This document shows, one piece after another, positions 9,007-17,825 of a stretch of 64,000 nucleotides of DNA (its first letter is position 1; the number at the start of each line of letters is the position of its first letter). The DNA is from Empedobacter falsenii. Its GTDB lineage: Bacteria > Bacteroidota > Bacteroidia > Flavobacteriales > Weeksellaceae. The notes beneath the pieces were generated by a model, which worked only from the letters and a program-made list of their open reading frames with translations, did not search any database and was not told the origin of the DNA. The stretch is from assembly GCF_019308355.1 (NCBI RefSeq), contig NZ_JAAGKM010000001.1:186001-250000 (forward strand), given 5' to 3'. The position numbers were made by a program, and so were the translations under genes.

Positions 9007-9621
9007 TTAAAATTTATTTTCTGAATATGGGATTCGATGTTGTATAGAACGAACCAACGTCGCTTCGTCTGCATATTCTAACTCATCTCCTACACCAAGA
9101 CCTCGTGCAATGGTCGAAAAAATAATTTCGGCATTCTTTAATTGTCGATACAAGTAAAAAACAGTTGTATCTCCTTCCATTGTCGAACTTAAAGCAAAAA
9201 TTATTTCCTTCACATTTTCATTTTGAACACGATCAACCAACGTTTGGATATTCAATTGACCAGGTCCAATACCTTCCATTGGAGAAATCTTTCCTCCTAA
9301 AACGTGATATTGTCCTTTAAATTGTCCTGTATTTTCAATCGCCATCACATCACGCACATCTTCCACGACACAAATTATAGTTTCTTCTCTCAATGGATTG
9401 TTGCAAATATCACAAACCTCATCATCAGAAATTGTATGACAATGTTGACAATATTTAACATCATCTACCAAATGAGAAAGCGCTTCGGACAAAGCCGTCG
9501 TTTGAGATTTGGGACGATTTAACATATGTAAAACAAGTCGCAAAGCTGTTCTCTTTCCTATTCCTGGCAAATTTGACATCTCTTCTACAGCTCGCTCTAA
9601 AACCTTGCTTGGGTAATTCAT
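9007..9621 (-). CDS. recR: recombination mediator RecR
   Basis: RecR acts with RecO and RecF to load RecA at gaps. The 204 residues show the N-terminal helix-hairpin-helix ([11 protein letters not shown], about 18-28), the zinc finger Cys58-x2-Cys61...Cys70-x2-Cys73, then the Toprim domain with [12 protein letters not shown]. Length is typical. A perfect -7 element lies 22 bases upstream of the start. Confidence 0.97.
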   Translation of the reverse strand: MNYPSKVLERAVEEMSNLPGIGKRTALRLVLHMLNRPKSQTTALSEALSHLVDDVKYCQHCHTISDDEVCDICNNPLREETIICVVEDVRDVMAIENTGQFKGQYHVLGGKISPMEGIGPGQLNIQTLVDRVQNENVKEIIFALSSTMEGDTTVFYLYRQLKNAEIIFSTIARGLGVGDELEYADEATLVRSIQHRIPYSENKF

Positions 9622-9643
9622 TCGTTCAAAAAATTATAGACAA

Positions 9644-9651
9644 CAAATTTA
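9644..9651 (-). promoter_or_regulatory. -7 promoter element for recR
   Basis: On the minus strand the bases read TAAATTTG, a full match to TAnnTTTG, 22 bases before the recR start codon. Confidence 0.6.
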
Positions 9652-9699
9652 CAATTTTATCTTCGGAAAATTAATCTATCATCATTCACTCAAAAATAT

Positions 9700-9707
9700 T
9701 AAATTTG
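9700..9707 (+). promoter_or_regulatory. -7 promoter element for the symporter operon
   Basis: TAAATTTG sits 21 bases before the symporter ATG. With the recR element it forms a divergent promoter pair about 50 bases apart. Confidence 0.6.
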
Positions 9708-9728
9708 GGCTTATTTACTAAATAAATT

Positions 9729-11267
9729 ATGAACTCAACAATTTTACTACTTTGTGTTATCGTATACTTTGTAGGACTTTTAGTGATCTCTTACTTCACC
9801 AGTCGAAATTCTGACAATCAATCTTTTTTTAACGGAAACAAAAAAAGTAAATGGTGGTTGGTGGCTTTCGGAATGATTGGGACAAGCCTTAGTGGCGTTA
9901 CTTTTATTTCGGTTCCGGGTACGGTCGGAAAATTAACTGGTTCCGAATATATTTATGGAGGATTCGAATATTATATGATGGTTATCGGATTTTTTCTTGG
10001 TTATTTTATCGTCGCGGGGGTATTACTTCCACTCTATTACCGAATGAATCTAACCTCAATTTACACCTATTTAGGAAAACGTTTCAATGTTGAAGCACAT
10101 AAAATGGGATCGGTTTTCTTTATTATTTCTCGTGGAATTGGCGCAACAGCACGTTTATATTTAGTTGTAAATGTGTTACAAATATTTTTATTAGACAATT
10201 TAGGCGTACCATTTTGGGCAACAACATTTGTCTTATTATTGATGATATTATTATACACGTTCGAAGGTGGAGTAAAAACAATTGTCGTAACCGACACCTT
10301 GCAAACATCGTTTATGATCATTAGTTTGATTGCTTGTATTTGGTTTATCCTTTCGCATCTTAATTTATCTGTTGGTGAAGCTTACGATAGGATGCAAGCC
10401 AAAAATTATACGCATTTCATTAACTTTGATCCAAATTCGAAAACATATTTCTTAAAAACAATTTTGGGCGGAATGTTTATCACAATTGCGATGACTGGTC
10501 TTGACCAAGAAATGATGCAAAAAAATATTTCTGTTGATAATCTTCAAAACTCAAAAAAGAATATGTTGACGTTCGCTGGAACATTATTGATTGTGAATTT
10601 AGCGTTCTTATTTTTGGGTGGATTGCTTTATTTATACGCAATGAGTGAAGGTGGTTTTTATACTGCTGATGGTTTCTTTATGGAACAAGGCGGACAAAAT
10701 ATTATGGGTGATGATATGTTTCCTGCGCTTTCGCTTTTAGGACATCATTTCCCAATGATTATTTCTGTAATTTTTATTATCGGATTAATTTCTGCTTTAT
10801 TTCCTTCTGCTGACGGAGCTTTAACAGCCGTTACAAGTTCATATTGTGTCGATTTATTAAACATCAACGAGGACAAAGAAAAGTCAGAAAAAGAAAAGAA
10901 AAAGATTCGTATTCGTGTTCACTTAATTTTCACGGTAGTTTTCTTTATCTTGATTATGGTTTTCAAAATGATTAACAACAAATCAATTGTTTATCTTGTG
11001 ATGGAAATTGCAGGTTATACATACGGACCGTTATTAGGATTATTTGCTTTCGGAATTTTAACGAAACGTAACATTTACAAAAAATATTCAATTATTACAG
11101 TTGCGATTTTAGCGCCTATTTTTACCTATATCATCAACGAATTAGTGATCAATTTTACCGATTACAAAATTGGTGTTGAATTAATCATTCTGAATGGTTT
11201 ATTAACTTTTATCGGTCTATGGTTGGTAAGTTCTAATCGTCAAAAAGAAACAATTATTCATTCATAA
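9729..11267 (+). CDS. sodium:solute symporter (SSS family)
   Basis: The 512-residue protein has about 13 hydrophobic segments, beginning with a helix right at the N-terminus, as in SSS transporters. The segment FGMIGTSLSGVTFISVPG corresponds to the sodium-site helix 1 region. A charged loop (residues about 380-393, Glu/Lys-rich) sits between later helices. The substrate is not apparent. It shares a transcript with proC (25-base gap), which would fit proline uptake, but this is only a contextual guess. Confidence 0.88.
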   Translation: MNSTILLLCVIVYFVGLLVISYFTSRNSDNQSFFNGNKKSKWWLVAFGMIGTSLSGVTFISVPGTVGKLTGSEYIYGGFEYYMMVIGFFLGYFIVAGVLLPLYYRMNLTSIYTYLGKRFNVEAHKMGSVFFIISRGIGATARLYLVVNVLQIFLLDNLGVPFWATTFVLLLMILLYTFEGGVKTIVVTDTLQTSFMIISLIACIWFILSHLNLSVGEAYDRMQAKNYTHFINFDPNSKTYFLKTILGGMFITIAMTGLDQEMMQKNISVDNLQNSKKNMLTFAGTLLIVNLAFLFLGGLLYLYAMSEGGFYTADGFFMEQGGQNIMGDDMFPALSLLGHHFPMIISVIFIIGLISALFPSADGALTAVTSSYCVDLLNINEDKEKSEKEKKKIRIRVHLIFTVVFFILIMVFKMINNKSIVYLVMEIAGYTYGPLLGLFAFGILTKRNIYKKYSIITVAILAPIFTYIINELVINFTDYKIGVELIILNGLLTFIGLWLVSSNRQKETIIHS

Positions 11268-11292
11268 TCAGAACAATTAACACTCTACAACT

Positions 11293-12075
11293 ATGAAAAA
11301 AATCGCCATTATTGGAGCAGGAAATTTAGGAATTTCTATAACAGAGGGTTTAATTAAGAATAAAGCATTCGATCCAAATCAAATTATCGCTACAAGAAAT
11401 AATTTGAATCAAATTGAACATCTTAAAAAGCTTGGTGTAACGATTACAAATGATAATCATTTTGCTGTAAAAGAAGCTGATTATATTCTGTTGTGTGTAA
11501 AACCGTACAAAGTGGAAGAAGTTTTGACGCAATTAAAAGACAATTTTACGACCAATAAAATATTAATTTCAGTTGCAACAGGAATTTCATTGCAAACGTA
11601 TCAAAATATTTTATCACAAGGTATGTCAATTTTTCGTGCAATGCCTAATACAGCTGCTTCTGTGGAAGAATCGATTACATGTATTTGTGGAAATTCGAAA
11701 GATGAAAACATTTTAAATGAAATCAAAACGATTTTCAATCCAATTGGCGAAACAGTTGTTATAAATGAGGAGTTGATGAATGCAGCGACTGTAATTGGCG
11801 CTTGCGGAATTGCTTATGTTTTACGATTTATAAGAGCAATGATTCAAGGTGGAATCGAAATTGGATTTGACACACAAACTGCTACAAAAATTGTGACACA
11901 AACTGTAAAAGGAGCTGCTGAATTATTAATAGAAAACGGTTTGCATCCAGAACAAGAAATTGATAAAGTGACGACACCAAAAGGTTGTACGATTGCTGGA
12001 TTAAATGAAATGGAACATCAAGGATTTAGTTCTGCTTTAATAAAAGGAATTAAAACTTCTTTTGATAAAATATAA
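11293..12075 (+). CDS. proC: pyrroline-5-carboxylate reductase
   Basis: ProC catalyses the last step of proline synthesis with NAD(P)H. The Rossmann motif Gly-Ala-Gly-Asn-Leu-Gly is at residues 7-12, with LCVKPYKVEEVL and FRAMPNTAASV in the middle and the family signature near the C-terminus (TPKGCTIAGLNEME). The 260-residue length is normal. Confidence 0.94.
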   Translation: MKKIAIIGAGNLGISITEGLIKNKAFDPNQIIATRNNLNQIEHLKKLGVTITNDNHFAVKEADYILLCVKPYKVEEVLTQLKDNFTTNKILISVATGISLQTYQNILSQGMSIFRAMPNTAASVEESITCICGNSKDENILNEIKTIFNPIGETVVINEELMNAATVIGACGIAYVLRFIRAMIQGGIEIGFDTQTATKIVTQTVKGAAELLIENGLHPEQEIDKVTTPKGCTIAGLNEMEHQGFSSALIKGIKTSFDKI

Positions 12076-12077
12076 TT

Positions 12078-12323
12078 ATGGAAAAGAAATTAAAATTAAT
12101 CTGGGATTTTTATGGTCCCGATGCTATACCAACTGCAAAACATCATGCAGTTCACCTGAAACAATACGCAGAAAAAGAAAAGTTACAAAGTACATTTTCT
12201 GAATTTGTAGAGGTTGAACCAGAATATGCAGTTGCTTATTTGGTGGTGGTAGAATCTGAAATGATACAAGTTCGTGACGCTTTGATACCTCATCGTGGCG
12301 AATGGCATGTGGAAGAAGAATAA
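12078..12323 (+). CDS. conserved small protein of unknown function
   Basis: This 81-residue soluble protein starts two bases after proC and ends at a strong terminator, so it is the last gene of the symporter-proC operon. It has the look of a small alpha/beta fold with a His-rich part (AKHHAVHLKQYAEKE, about 19-33) and an acidic C-terminus. I recognise no named domain. The pairing with proC could point to a role in amino acid metabolism. Confidence 0.75.
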   Translation: MEKKLKLIWDFYGPDAIPTAKHHAVHLKQYAEKEKLQSTFSEFVEVEPEYAVAYLVVVESEMIQVRDALIPHRGEWHVEEE

Positions 12324-12325
12324 AT

Positions 12326-12356
12326 AAAAAAGACGAAGTTTTGCTTCGTCTTTTTT
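12326..12356 (+). terminator. intrinsic terminator after the proC operon
   Basis: AAAAAGACGAAG pairs with CTTCGTCTTTTT around a TTTTG loop, directly after the stop codon of the 81-residue protein. Confidence 0.85.
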
Positions 12357-12438
12357 ATTGTTTTAAAAATCGCATAAAATCTCCTCCCCAATTGTAGTGA
12401 TTTATGTTCTACGATTTTTTTGCCCTACAAAAAAGGAT

Positions 12439-12446
12439 TATTTTTG
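12439..12446 (+). promoter_or_regulatory. -7 promoter element for the transketolase cluster
   Basis: TATTTTTG matches TAnnTTTG and lies 22 bases before the chosen ATG of the transketolase N-terminal gene. A TTG ends 16 bases upstream and may act as the -33 box, slightly closer than usual. The element also rules out an upstream in-frame Met near 12397 as the start. Confidence 0.6.
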
Positions 12447-12468
12447 TTCAAATTTTTATAAACAAACA

Positions 12469-13314
12469 ATGACACTTCAAGAACTTCAAACACAAGTACA
12501 ACAAACAAGGAGAGATATTTTGAGAATGGTACATGCCGTAAATAGTGGACACCCAGGTGGATCATTAGGTTGTGCAGAATATTTTGCTGCATTATACGGT
12601 AAAATCATGACTTACTCTACAGACTTCTCTATGGACGGAAAGGGAGAAGATTTATTCTTCTTATCAAATGGTCACATTTCACCAGTTTTCTACAGCACAT
12701 TGGCTCGTTCAGGATTTTTCCCAGTTAGCGAATTAGCTACATTCAGAAAATTAGATTCTCGTTTACAAGGCCATCCAACAACACACGAAGGTTTACCTGG
12801 AATTCGTATCGCTTCTGGATCTTTAGGACAAGGTTTATCTGTTGCTTTAGGTGCTGCGCAAGCAAAAAAATTAAACAACGACGATAAATTAGTTTACACA
12901 TTACATGGTGACGGTGAATTACAAGAAGGTCAAGTCTGGGAAGCTTTTATGTATGCTGCTGGTAAAAAAGTGGATAATGTAATTGCAACGATTGACTACA
13001 ATGGTCGTCAAATTGATGGTGATACAGACCACGTTTTACCATTAGGAGATTTGAAAGCTAAATTAGAAGCTTTTGGATGGATTGTTTTAGAAGAAAAAGA
13101 TGGAAATAACTTAGAAAAAGTAATTGCTATTTTAGAAGAAGCTAAAACATTAACAGGAAACGGAAAACCAGTTTCAATTTTATTACACACAGAAATGGGT
13201 AATGGAGTTGATTACATGATGGGAAGCCACTCTTGGCACGGAAAAGCGCCTAACGACGAGCAATTAGCTTCTGCATTAGAGCAAAATCCTGAAACTGAAT
13301 TGACAGATTATTAA
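12469..13314 (+). CDS. transketolase, N-terminal subunit
   Basis: Transketolase moves two-carbon units in the pentose phosphate pathway with thiamine diphosphate. This 281-residue subunit has the ThDP-binding half: GHPGGSLG, the HGDGELQEGQVWEA metal/ThDP motif and the SHSWHGKAP segment. The start at the Met of MTLQELQ was chosen by family alignment and the promoter. The partner half is encoded at 15529-16473; two unrelated secreted-protein genes lie between, which is unusual (see findings). Confidence 0.93.
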   Translation: MTLQELQTQVQQTRRDILRMVHAVNSGHPGGSLGCAEYFAALYGKIMTYSTDFSMDGKGEDLFFLSNGHISPVFYSTLARSGFFPVSELATFRKLDSRLQGHPTTHEGLPGIRIASGSLGQGLSVALGAAQAKKLNNDDKLVYTLHGDGELQEGQVWEAFMYAAGKKVDNVIATIDYNGRQIDGDTDHVLPLGDLKAKLEAFGWIVLEEKDGNNLEKVIAILEEAKTLTGNGKPVSILLHTEMGNGVDYMMGSHSWHGKAPNDEQLASALEQNPETELTDY

Positions 13315-13338
13315 TAATTTCAACACAATCAAAATACT

Positions 13339-14805
13339 ATGAAAACGTTATTTTATTCTATACTTACGCTTTGTTCTTTAACAGCCTTTGGGCAGGAAAA
13401 AACATATTCTTTTGACAAAAAAGTATCGTATAAAATCAATTTACCAGAAGAATATCAGACTTATTTAGATGGTCAAAAAGATTTATTTTTTGTAACCTAT
13501 ATTTCTAAAGACGCTGTTTTAGGAACTTCGGAAGGAGGTCCTTATACTTCAGGAAGCTTTAATAAAGATGCTTTCTTTATCAACAACAGCAAGTTTTTCG
13601 AAGTATATGCCAATTCATTAGAAAATCAATTATCGATAAAAGCCCCTTATTATTACGAAGGTATATCGGATGATAGTTTAAAACCTTATTCAGATAACTT
13701 GTTCGAGAAATTTATTTCAGTTAAAAATCTAAATTCATCTACAACGATCAATGGATATAAGTGTAATGAATACGAATTAACATCTAAAACAGATTTCGAA
13801 ACAAAATCTTCTACATTATGTGTTGATGAAAAAAATGCAATTAATAACGTTGCGATTATGTTTCCTCAAACAAAATTGAAAGGGCTTTTAATTAGATATG
13901 ACGCAGGAGATTTTAATGGATTAACGATTCAAAATATTGCAAATTCTAACGTAAAAGTAACTTTTGATGAGAAAAAAGAAATCGAAAGTTTTACTAACGA
14001 ATTGGCAAAAAAGAAACAAGAATACGATAACATGATGTCGTCTGTAGATACGGCTTATGCAGCCGAAGCAGTAGCTTATTCACCAGACAATCGTTACGAG
14101 GATCCTATTATTAATTATTACAATTATCAAACATCAGAAAGTGATAACGTAAATAGTCTTTTTGGAACTGTTGCTTCATTAAATTATAGCTTGATTTATA
14201 ATGATAGTGATTATGATGGAAATCCTGATATAGAGCGTTCTAAAGCTTTGGCAACTGCGCAAGGTTCTACAAATCAATTGGTAAAACAATTCAAAAAGAA
14301 TAAATTAGCAAACAAAAGCGAAGTAAAAGAATTAAATAACCTTTTCAAAACGTATTTCGATGATGCTAAAAAGTTTAAATTAACAGAAGTTTCAACAGAT
14401 TATGATGAAGCGGCTGTAGCAGTAGATTCTGCTGTTGCTGCAACAGAAGTTAGTTTAGCCGAATATTATGATCCTTATACATCTGCTTACAAAACGACAG
14501 ATATTAGCAAAATCGATTTGGCAATCGACAATCCAGACATTCAAGATTTCATGAAAGTTGCACCAGAACATTGCAAAAATTTGAAAGCTAAAATTCCGAC
14601 TTTTACAGATAAAGATTTAGGAAATTTGGTTTACAATTACGCAGGACAAGTGTGCGATATGTACATTTATCAAAGCGGAAGTGTTGCTCTTTCGGGAACA
14701 ATTGATGCAATAAGAAAAAGTGTTTTAGAAATCAATAACAAATATGATAAACTGAAAAAAGAAGACAAAGATAAGTTAACTACTTTCTTGAATTCTTTGG
14801 ATTAA
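13339..14805 (+). CDS. secreted protein of unknown function, paralogue of the next gene
   Basis: The 488-residue product has a signal peptide (about 1-18, ending Ala-Phe-Gly before Gln). The mature N-terminal 230 residues resemble the next gene's product: a Tyr-x-Phe-x4-x-Tyr-x-Ile start, a Cys-x-x-Tyr segment, a second Cys before Val-Asp, then Lys-Gly-Leu. Two Cys in this layout suggest a disulphide. The C-terminal half is rich in Asp, Lys and Ala, includes a Glu/Ala/Val-rich stretch near 370, and has no motif I know. It lies 24 bases after the transketolase N-terminal gene. Confidence 0.8.
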   Translation: MKTLFYSILTLCSLTAFGQEKTYSFDKKVSYKINLPEEYQTYLDGQKDLFFVTYISKDAVLGTSEGGPYTSGSFNKDAFFINNSKFFEVYANSLENQLSIKAPYYYEGISDDSLKPYSDNLFEKFISVKNLNSSTTINGYKCNEYELTSKTDFETKSSTLCVDEKNAINNVAIMFPQTKLKGLLIRYDAGDFNGLTIQNIANSNVKVTFDEKKEIESFTNELAKKKQEYDNMMSSVDTAYAAEAVAYSPDNRYEDPIINYYNYQTSESDNVNSLFGTVASLNYSLIYNDSDYDGNPDIERSKALATAQGSTNQLVKQFKKNKLANKSEVKELNNLFKTYFDDAKKFKLTEVSTDYDEAAVAVDSAVAATEVSLAEYYDPYTSAYKTTDISKIDLAIDNPDIQDFMKVAPEHCKNLKAKIPTFTDKDLGNLVYNYAGQVCDMYIYQSGSVALSGTIDAIRKSVLEINNKYDKLKKEDKDKLTTFLNSLD

Positions 14806-14827
14806 TACTTATCAAATCAATTCGATA

Positions 14828-15532
14828 ATGAAAAAATCAATCAGTTTTATATTAACGCTTTTTACATGTTTAACTTTCGCTCAAATGCAATCGTATAAAT
14901 TCGAAAACGTTATTCAATATCGTATCAAAAGTGATTTCTATTCAGATTTTTTGGACATTTTATCAACCAAAGATTACAAAGCACATTTGATGATTACGCG
15001 AACACCGATGGGAAACTTCGCTTCATTAAAAGTAAACGACAATATGTATTCTGTTTACAGCGAAGAAGAAAATCCGAAGGTTTTTAAAATTGATTTCGAA
15101 GGCACAAAAGATTTATTAGGAAATTCTTTTTTAGCGACTAATAATCCAAGTTTAACAAATTCCGCAATCGGAAATAGTTATGTTGCGAATAGAACTGGTC
15201 AAAAAGAAACGATTCTAAATAAACAATGTGAAGTGTATAACATTTTCAGAAAAGATAATGACAACGACAATGGTACAGAAATTTGCATCGATACAAATTC
15301 TAACATCAACACCGTTCCGTTTATCAATTCTGAACTAAATTTGAAAGGCTTGATTTATCGAGTTGGACATAATATTGTGTTAGAAAATGTTGAAATCTTA
15401 GAAAATTGGATAAAAAAGAGCGCCGAAGAGGAAGAAGAAATTAATGTTTCGCCAAATGATTTTATTTATCAATTTGATGAAAAAACAGAAGTAGAAAAAT
15501 ACAAAAACGAATACAAAAAACAAAAACAATGA
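14828..15532 (+). CDS. secreted protein of unknown function, shorter paralogue
   Basis: The 234-residue product has a signal peptide (about 1-18, ending Thr-Phe-Ala before Gln). It matches the first half of the preceding protein in order: Tyr-x-Phe...Tyr-Arg-Ile, Lys-x-Cys-Glu-Val-Tyr, a Cys-Ile-Asp segment, and Leu-Lys-Gly-Leu-Ile-Tyr-Arg. The tail is Lys/Glu-rich. Its stop overlaps the start of the transketolase C-terminal gene by four bases, so translation of the two is probably coupled despite the unrelated products. Function unknown. Confidence 0.8.
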   Translation: MKKSISFILTLFTCLTFAQMQSYKFENVIQYRIKSDFYSDFLDILSTKDYKAHLMITRTPMGNFASLKVNDNMYSVYSEEENPKVFKIDFEGTKDLLGNSFLATNNPSLTNSAIGNSYVANRTGQKETILNKQCEVYNIFRKDNDNDNGTEICIDTNSNINTVPFINSELNLKGLIYRVGHNIVLENVEILENWIKKSAEEEEEINVSPNDFIYQFDEKTEVEKYKNEYKKQKQ

Positions 15533-16473
15533 TAGACTTAACATACACAGAAAAAAAAGATACACGTAGTGGATTCGGAGATGGATTGACAGAGTTAGGA
15601 AGAACAAATCCTAACGTTGTTGCATTGTGTGCTGACTTGATTGGTTCATTGAAAATGGATCAATTTATCAAAGAAAACCCAGAGCGTTTTTTCCAAATTG
15701 GTATTGCTGAAGCAAACATGATGGGAATTGCTGCAGGTTTGACAATTGGAGGTAAAATTCCTTTCACAGGAACTTTCGCTGAATTTTCTACAGCTCGTGT
15801 GTACGATCAAATTCGTCAATCTATCGCTTACTCTAACAAAAATGTAAAAATCGCTGCATCGCACGCTGGTTTAACGTTAGGAGAAGATGGTGCAACTCAT
15901 CAAACATTAGAAGATATTGGTTTGATGAAAATGTTACCAGGAATGGTGGTTATCAATCCTTGTGATTACAATCAAACTAAAGCGGCTACAATTGCAGTAG
16001 CTGAATATGAAGGTCCTGTTTACTTACGTTTCGGACGTCCTGCTGTTCCAGTTTTCACACCAGCTGACCAAAAATTTGAAATTGGTAAAGGTATCTTAAT
16101 GAACGAAGGTTCTGATGTAACAATTGTTGCGACAGGTCACTTAGTTTGGGAATCTTTGGTTGCTACTGCTGAGTTAGAAAAAGAAGGAATTTCTTGTGAG
16201 GTGATCAATATTCATACAATCAAACCATTAGATGAAGAAATTATCTTAAACTCTGTAAAGAAAACAGGAAAAATTGTAACAGCTGAAGAACATAATATTT
16301 TAGGTGGTTTAGGTGAATCTGTTGCAAGAGTTTTAGCTCAAAAATTACCAACAAAACAAGCTTTTGTTGCGGTTAATGATAAATTCGGTGAATCTGGAAC
16401 ACCTTCAGATTTAATGAAAAAATATGGAATCGATTCTACTGCTGTAATCGAGAAAGTAAAATCTTTACTTTAA
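15529..16473 (+). CDS. transketolase, C-terminal subunit
   Basis: The 314-residue protein carries the pyrimidine-binding and C-terminal domains: the catalytic Glu region FFQIGIAEANMMGIAAGL, FAEFSTARVYDQIRQS, ASHAGLTLGEDGATHQ and a final RFGRPAVPVF segment followed by the C-terminal fold. It should form the active enzyme with the product of 12469-13314. It begins inside the stop of the secreted-protein gene (ATGA overlap) and ends at a terminator. Confidence 0.93.
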   Translation: MIDLTYTEKKDTRSGFGDGLTELGRTNPNVVALCADLIGSLKMDQFIKENPERFFQIGIAEANMMGIAAGLTIGGKIPFTGTFAEFSTARVYDQIRQSIAYSNKNVKIAASHAGLTLGEDGATHQTLEDIGLMKMLPGMVVINPCDYNQTKAATIAVAEYEGPVYLRFGRPAVPVFTPADQKFEIGKGILMNEGSDVTIVATGHLVWESLVATAELEKEGISCEVINIHTIKPLDEEIILNSVKKTGKIVTAEEHNILGGLGESVARVLAQKLPTKQAFVAVNDKFGESGTPSDLMKKYGIDSTAVIEKVKSLL

Positions 16474-16488
16474 TTCCATCATAATATT

Positions 16489-16521
16489 AAAAAGGAGCTA
16501 AAAAATTTAGCTCCTTTTTTT
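16489..16521 (+). terminator. intrinsic terminator after the transketolase cluster
   Basis: AAAAGGAGCTAAA pairs with TTTAGCTCCTTTT around AAA and is followed by more T residues, 15 bases after the stop. Confidence 0.85.
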
Positions 16522-16659
16522 ATAGGTTAAATATAAAATAGGTTGGTTGAAAAAAGCAAAACTGCTTTAATCCTATATATATTTTGCAAAATTAGTTTAT
16601 ATTACTAACTTAAAAAATACTCATTTAATGGTATTTTATTAACTTTTACTTGTAAGCAT

Positions 16660-17433
16660 ATGAAAAAAGCAAATCAAAAATCTATTACTGAATATGCAAG
16701 TATTGTAAAAAAACTATGGAGTGAAAATACAGATCGTAGAACCTTAAACGAAAAAAATGAGAGTTTTCAATCAATTAATGATTATTTACAAACTTTAAGA
16801 AGTCTTGCACTTGGTGAATCTTTTATGTATTTCATCAATCCTAATTCTGCAACATTCGAATATGTTTCTCCTCAATGCGAAGATATTTTGGGTTATCTTC
16901 CTGACGAATATACAGCTGAATTATGTGTTCAAATGGTACATCCCGATGATTTGCAACATGTGATTGATATTCAGCAACGAATTGCAAATTTTAGTATGGA
17001 AATTGTCCCTGAAGAAAGAATGAATTATAAATTTACTTATGATTTTCGTGTGATAGATAAAAAAGGAGAAATTCATCAAATTCATTTGCAACATTTCTTT
17101 TACGAATTAAGTAAAAATTTTTTACCAAATCGAGTTTTTTGTTTAGCGACTGACATCACACAAATAAAGGTTGGAGGAAAGCCTATTATGCATATTTACA
17201 ACATCAAAGATGGATTGAATAATCTTCTTAATTCAAAAACAAATTCATCTTTACAACTTACAAAAAAAGAAACGGAGATTATCGAATTTCTGATTAAAGG
17301 CTACACAAGTCAGGATATAGCAAACGCTATAGATTTAAGTAAACATACTATTGACACGCATCGAAGAAATATTTTGAAAAAGAACAACTGTTCTAATACT
17401 TCAGAATTATTTAGTCTTTACTTCAAAAAATAG
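16660..17433 (+). CDS. PAS-domain LuxR-family transcriptional regulator
   Basis: The 257-residue protein has a PAS fold of the PAS_3 type (about 50-170, with YVSPQCEDILGYLPDEY and a VHPDDL segment) and a C-terminal LuxR helix-turn-helix (about 200-257, LTKKETEIIEFLIKGYTSQDIA, then SKHTIDTHRRNILKK). It is probably a one-component sensor-regulator. The signal and targets are unknown; no cofactor-binding Cys or His stands out. It is a single gene convergent with the RNase P RNA gene. Confidence 0.88.
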   Translation: MKKANQKSITEYASIVKKLWSENTDRRTLNEKNESFQSINDYLQTLRSLALGESFMYFINPNSATFEYVSPQCEDILGYLPDEYTAELCVQMVHPDDLQHVIDIQQRIANFSMEIVPEERMNYKFTYDFRVIDKKGEIHQIHLQHFFYELSKNFLPNRVFCLATDITQIKVGGKPIMHIYNIKDGLNNLLNSKTNSSLQLTKKETEIIEFLIKGYTSQDIANAIDLSKHTIDTHRRNILKKNNCSNTSELFSLYFKK

Positions 17434-17438
17434 AAAAA

Positions 17439-17741
17439 AGCAAGCCGATAAGCCGGGTTCTGTCACCTTAATAAATCAAGATGCTTTGTCATTTATCTAG
17501 TATTTTAGTTACCTAAAATATCAATCTGCCTACCCCCCAGCAACGAACGAGTAGCTCTTAACTGCTGGTATACATGGCATTGCTCCGCATAGAGTTTACC
17601 TGGTTTCACTACAGCCGAACTGTACATACTTTCTGTTGCACTTGTCCTCGCCTCTCGACGGACGGGCGTTACCCGCTATGCTTACTCTTTGGAGCCCGGA
17701 CTTTCCTCTTCACATACATGAAGCGACAAAGTGGCTTGCTG
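17439..17741 (-). ncRNA. rnpB: RNase P RNA component, bacterial class A type
   Basis: Read on the minus strand, the RNA starts near GCAAGCC and soon has GAGGAAAGTCCGGGCTCC, the conserved CR-I segment. The 3' part holds the conserved ACAGAACCCGGCTTATCGG and then GGCTTGC, which pairs with the 5' end to form P1. A T-rich stretch after the 3' end on the minus strand fits termination. The roughly 300-base length is normal. End positions are good to a few bases. It matures tRNA 5' ends. Confidence 0.94.
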
Positions 17742-17773
17742 AGCGCAAATGTACGGCAAAAGTTACCGAAATA

Positions 17774-17806
17774 AAAAAGGCTTGAACAAAAATGTTCAAG
17801 CCTTTC
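17774..17806 (-). terminator. intrinsic terminator after clpC
   Basis: AAAGGCTTGAAC and GTTCAAGCCTTT pair around a short AT loop; on the minus strand a T run follows. It lies between the clpC stop and the 5' end of rnpB. Confidence 0.85.
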
Positions 17807-17825
17807 TATTATAGAAACTTAGAAA

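Noticed and set aside
12397-12468. A 24-residue N-terminal extension of the transketolase N-terminal subunit
   Set aside because: It crosses the -7 promoter element and does not match the family; the start is set at 12469.
17574-17774. A 66-codon open frame on the plus strand
   Set aside because: It lies on the opposite strand of the RNase P RNA, whose conserved segments explain this sequence.
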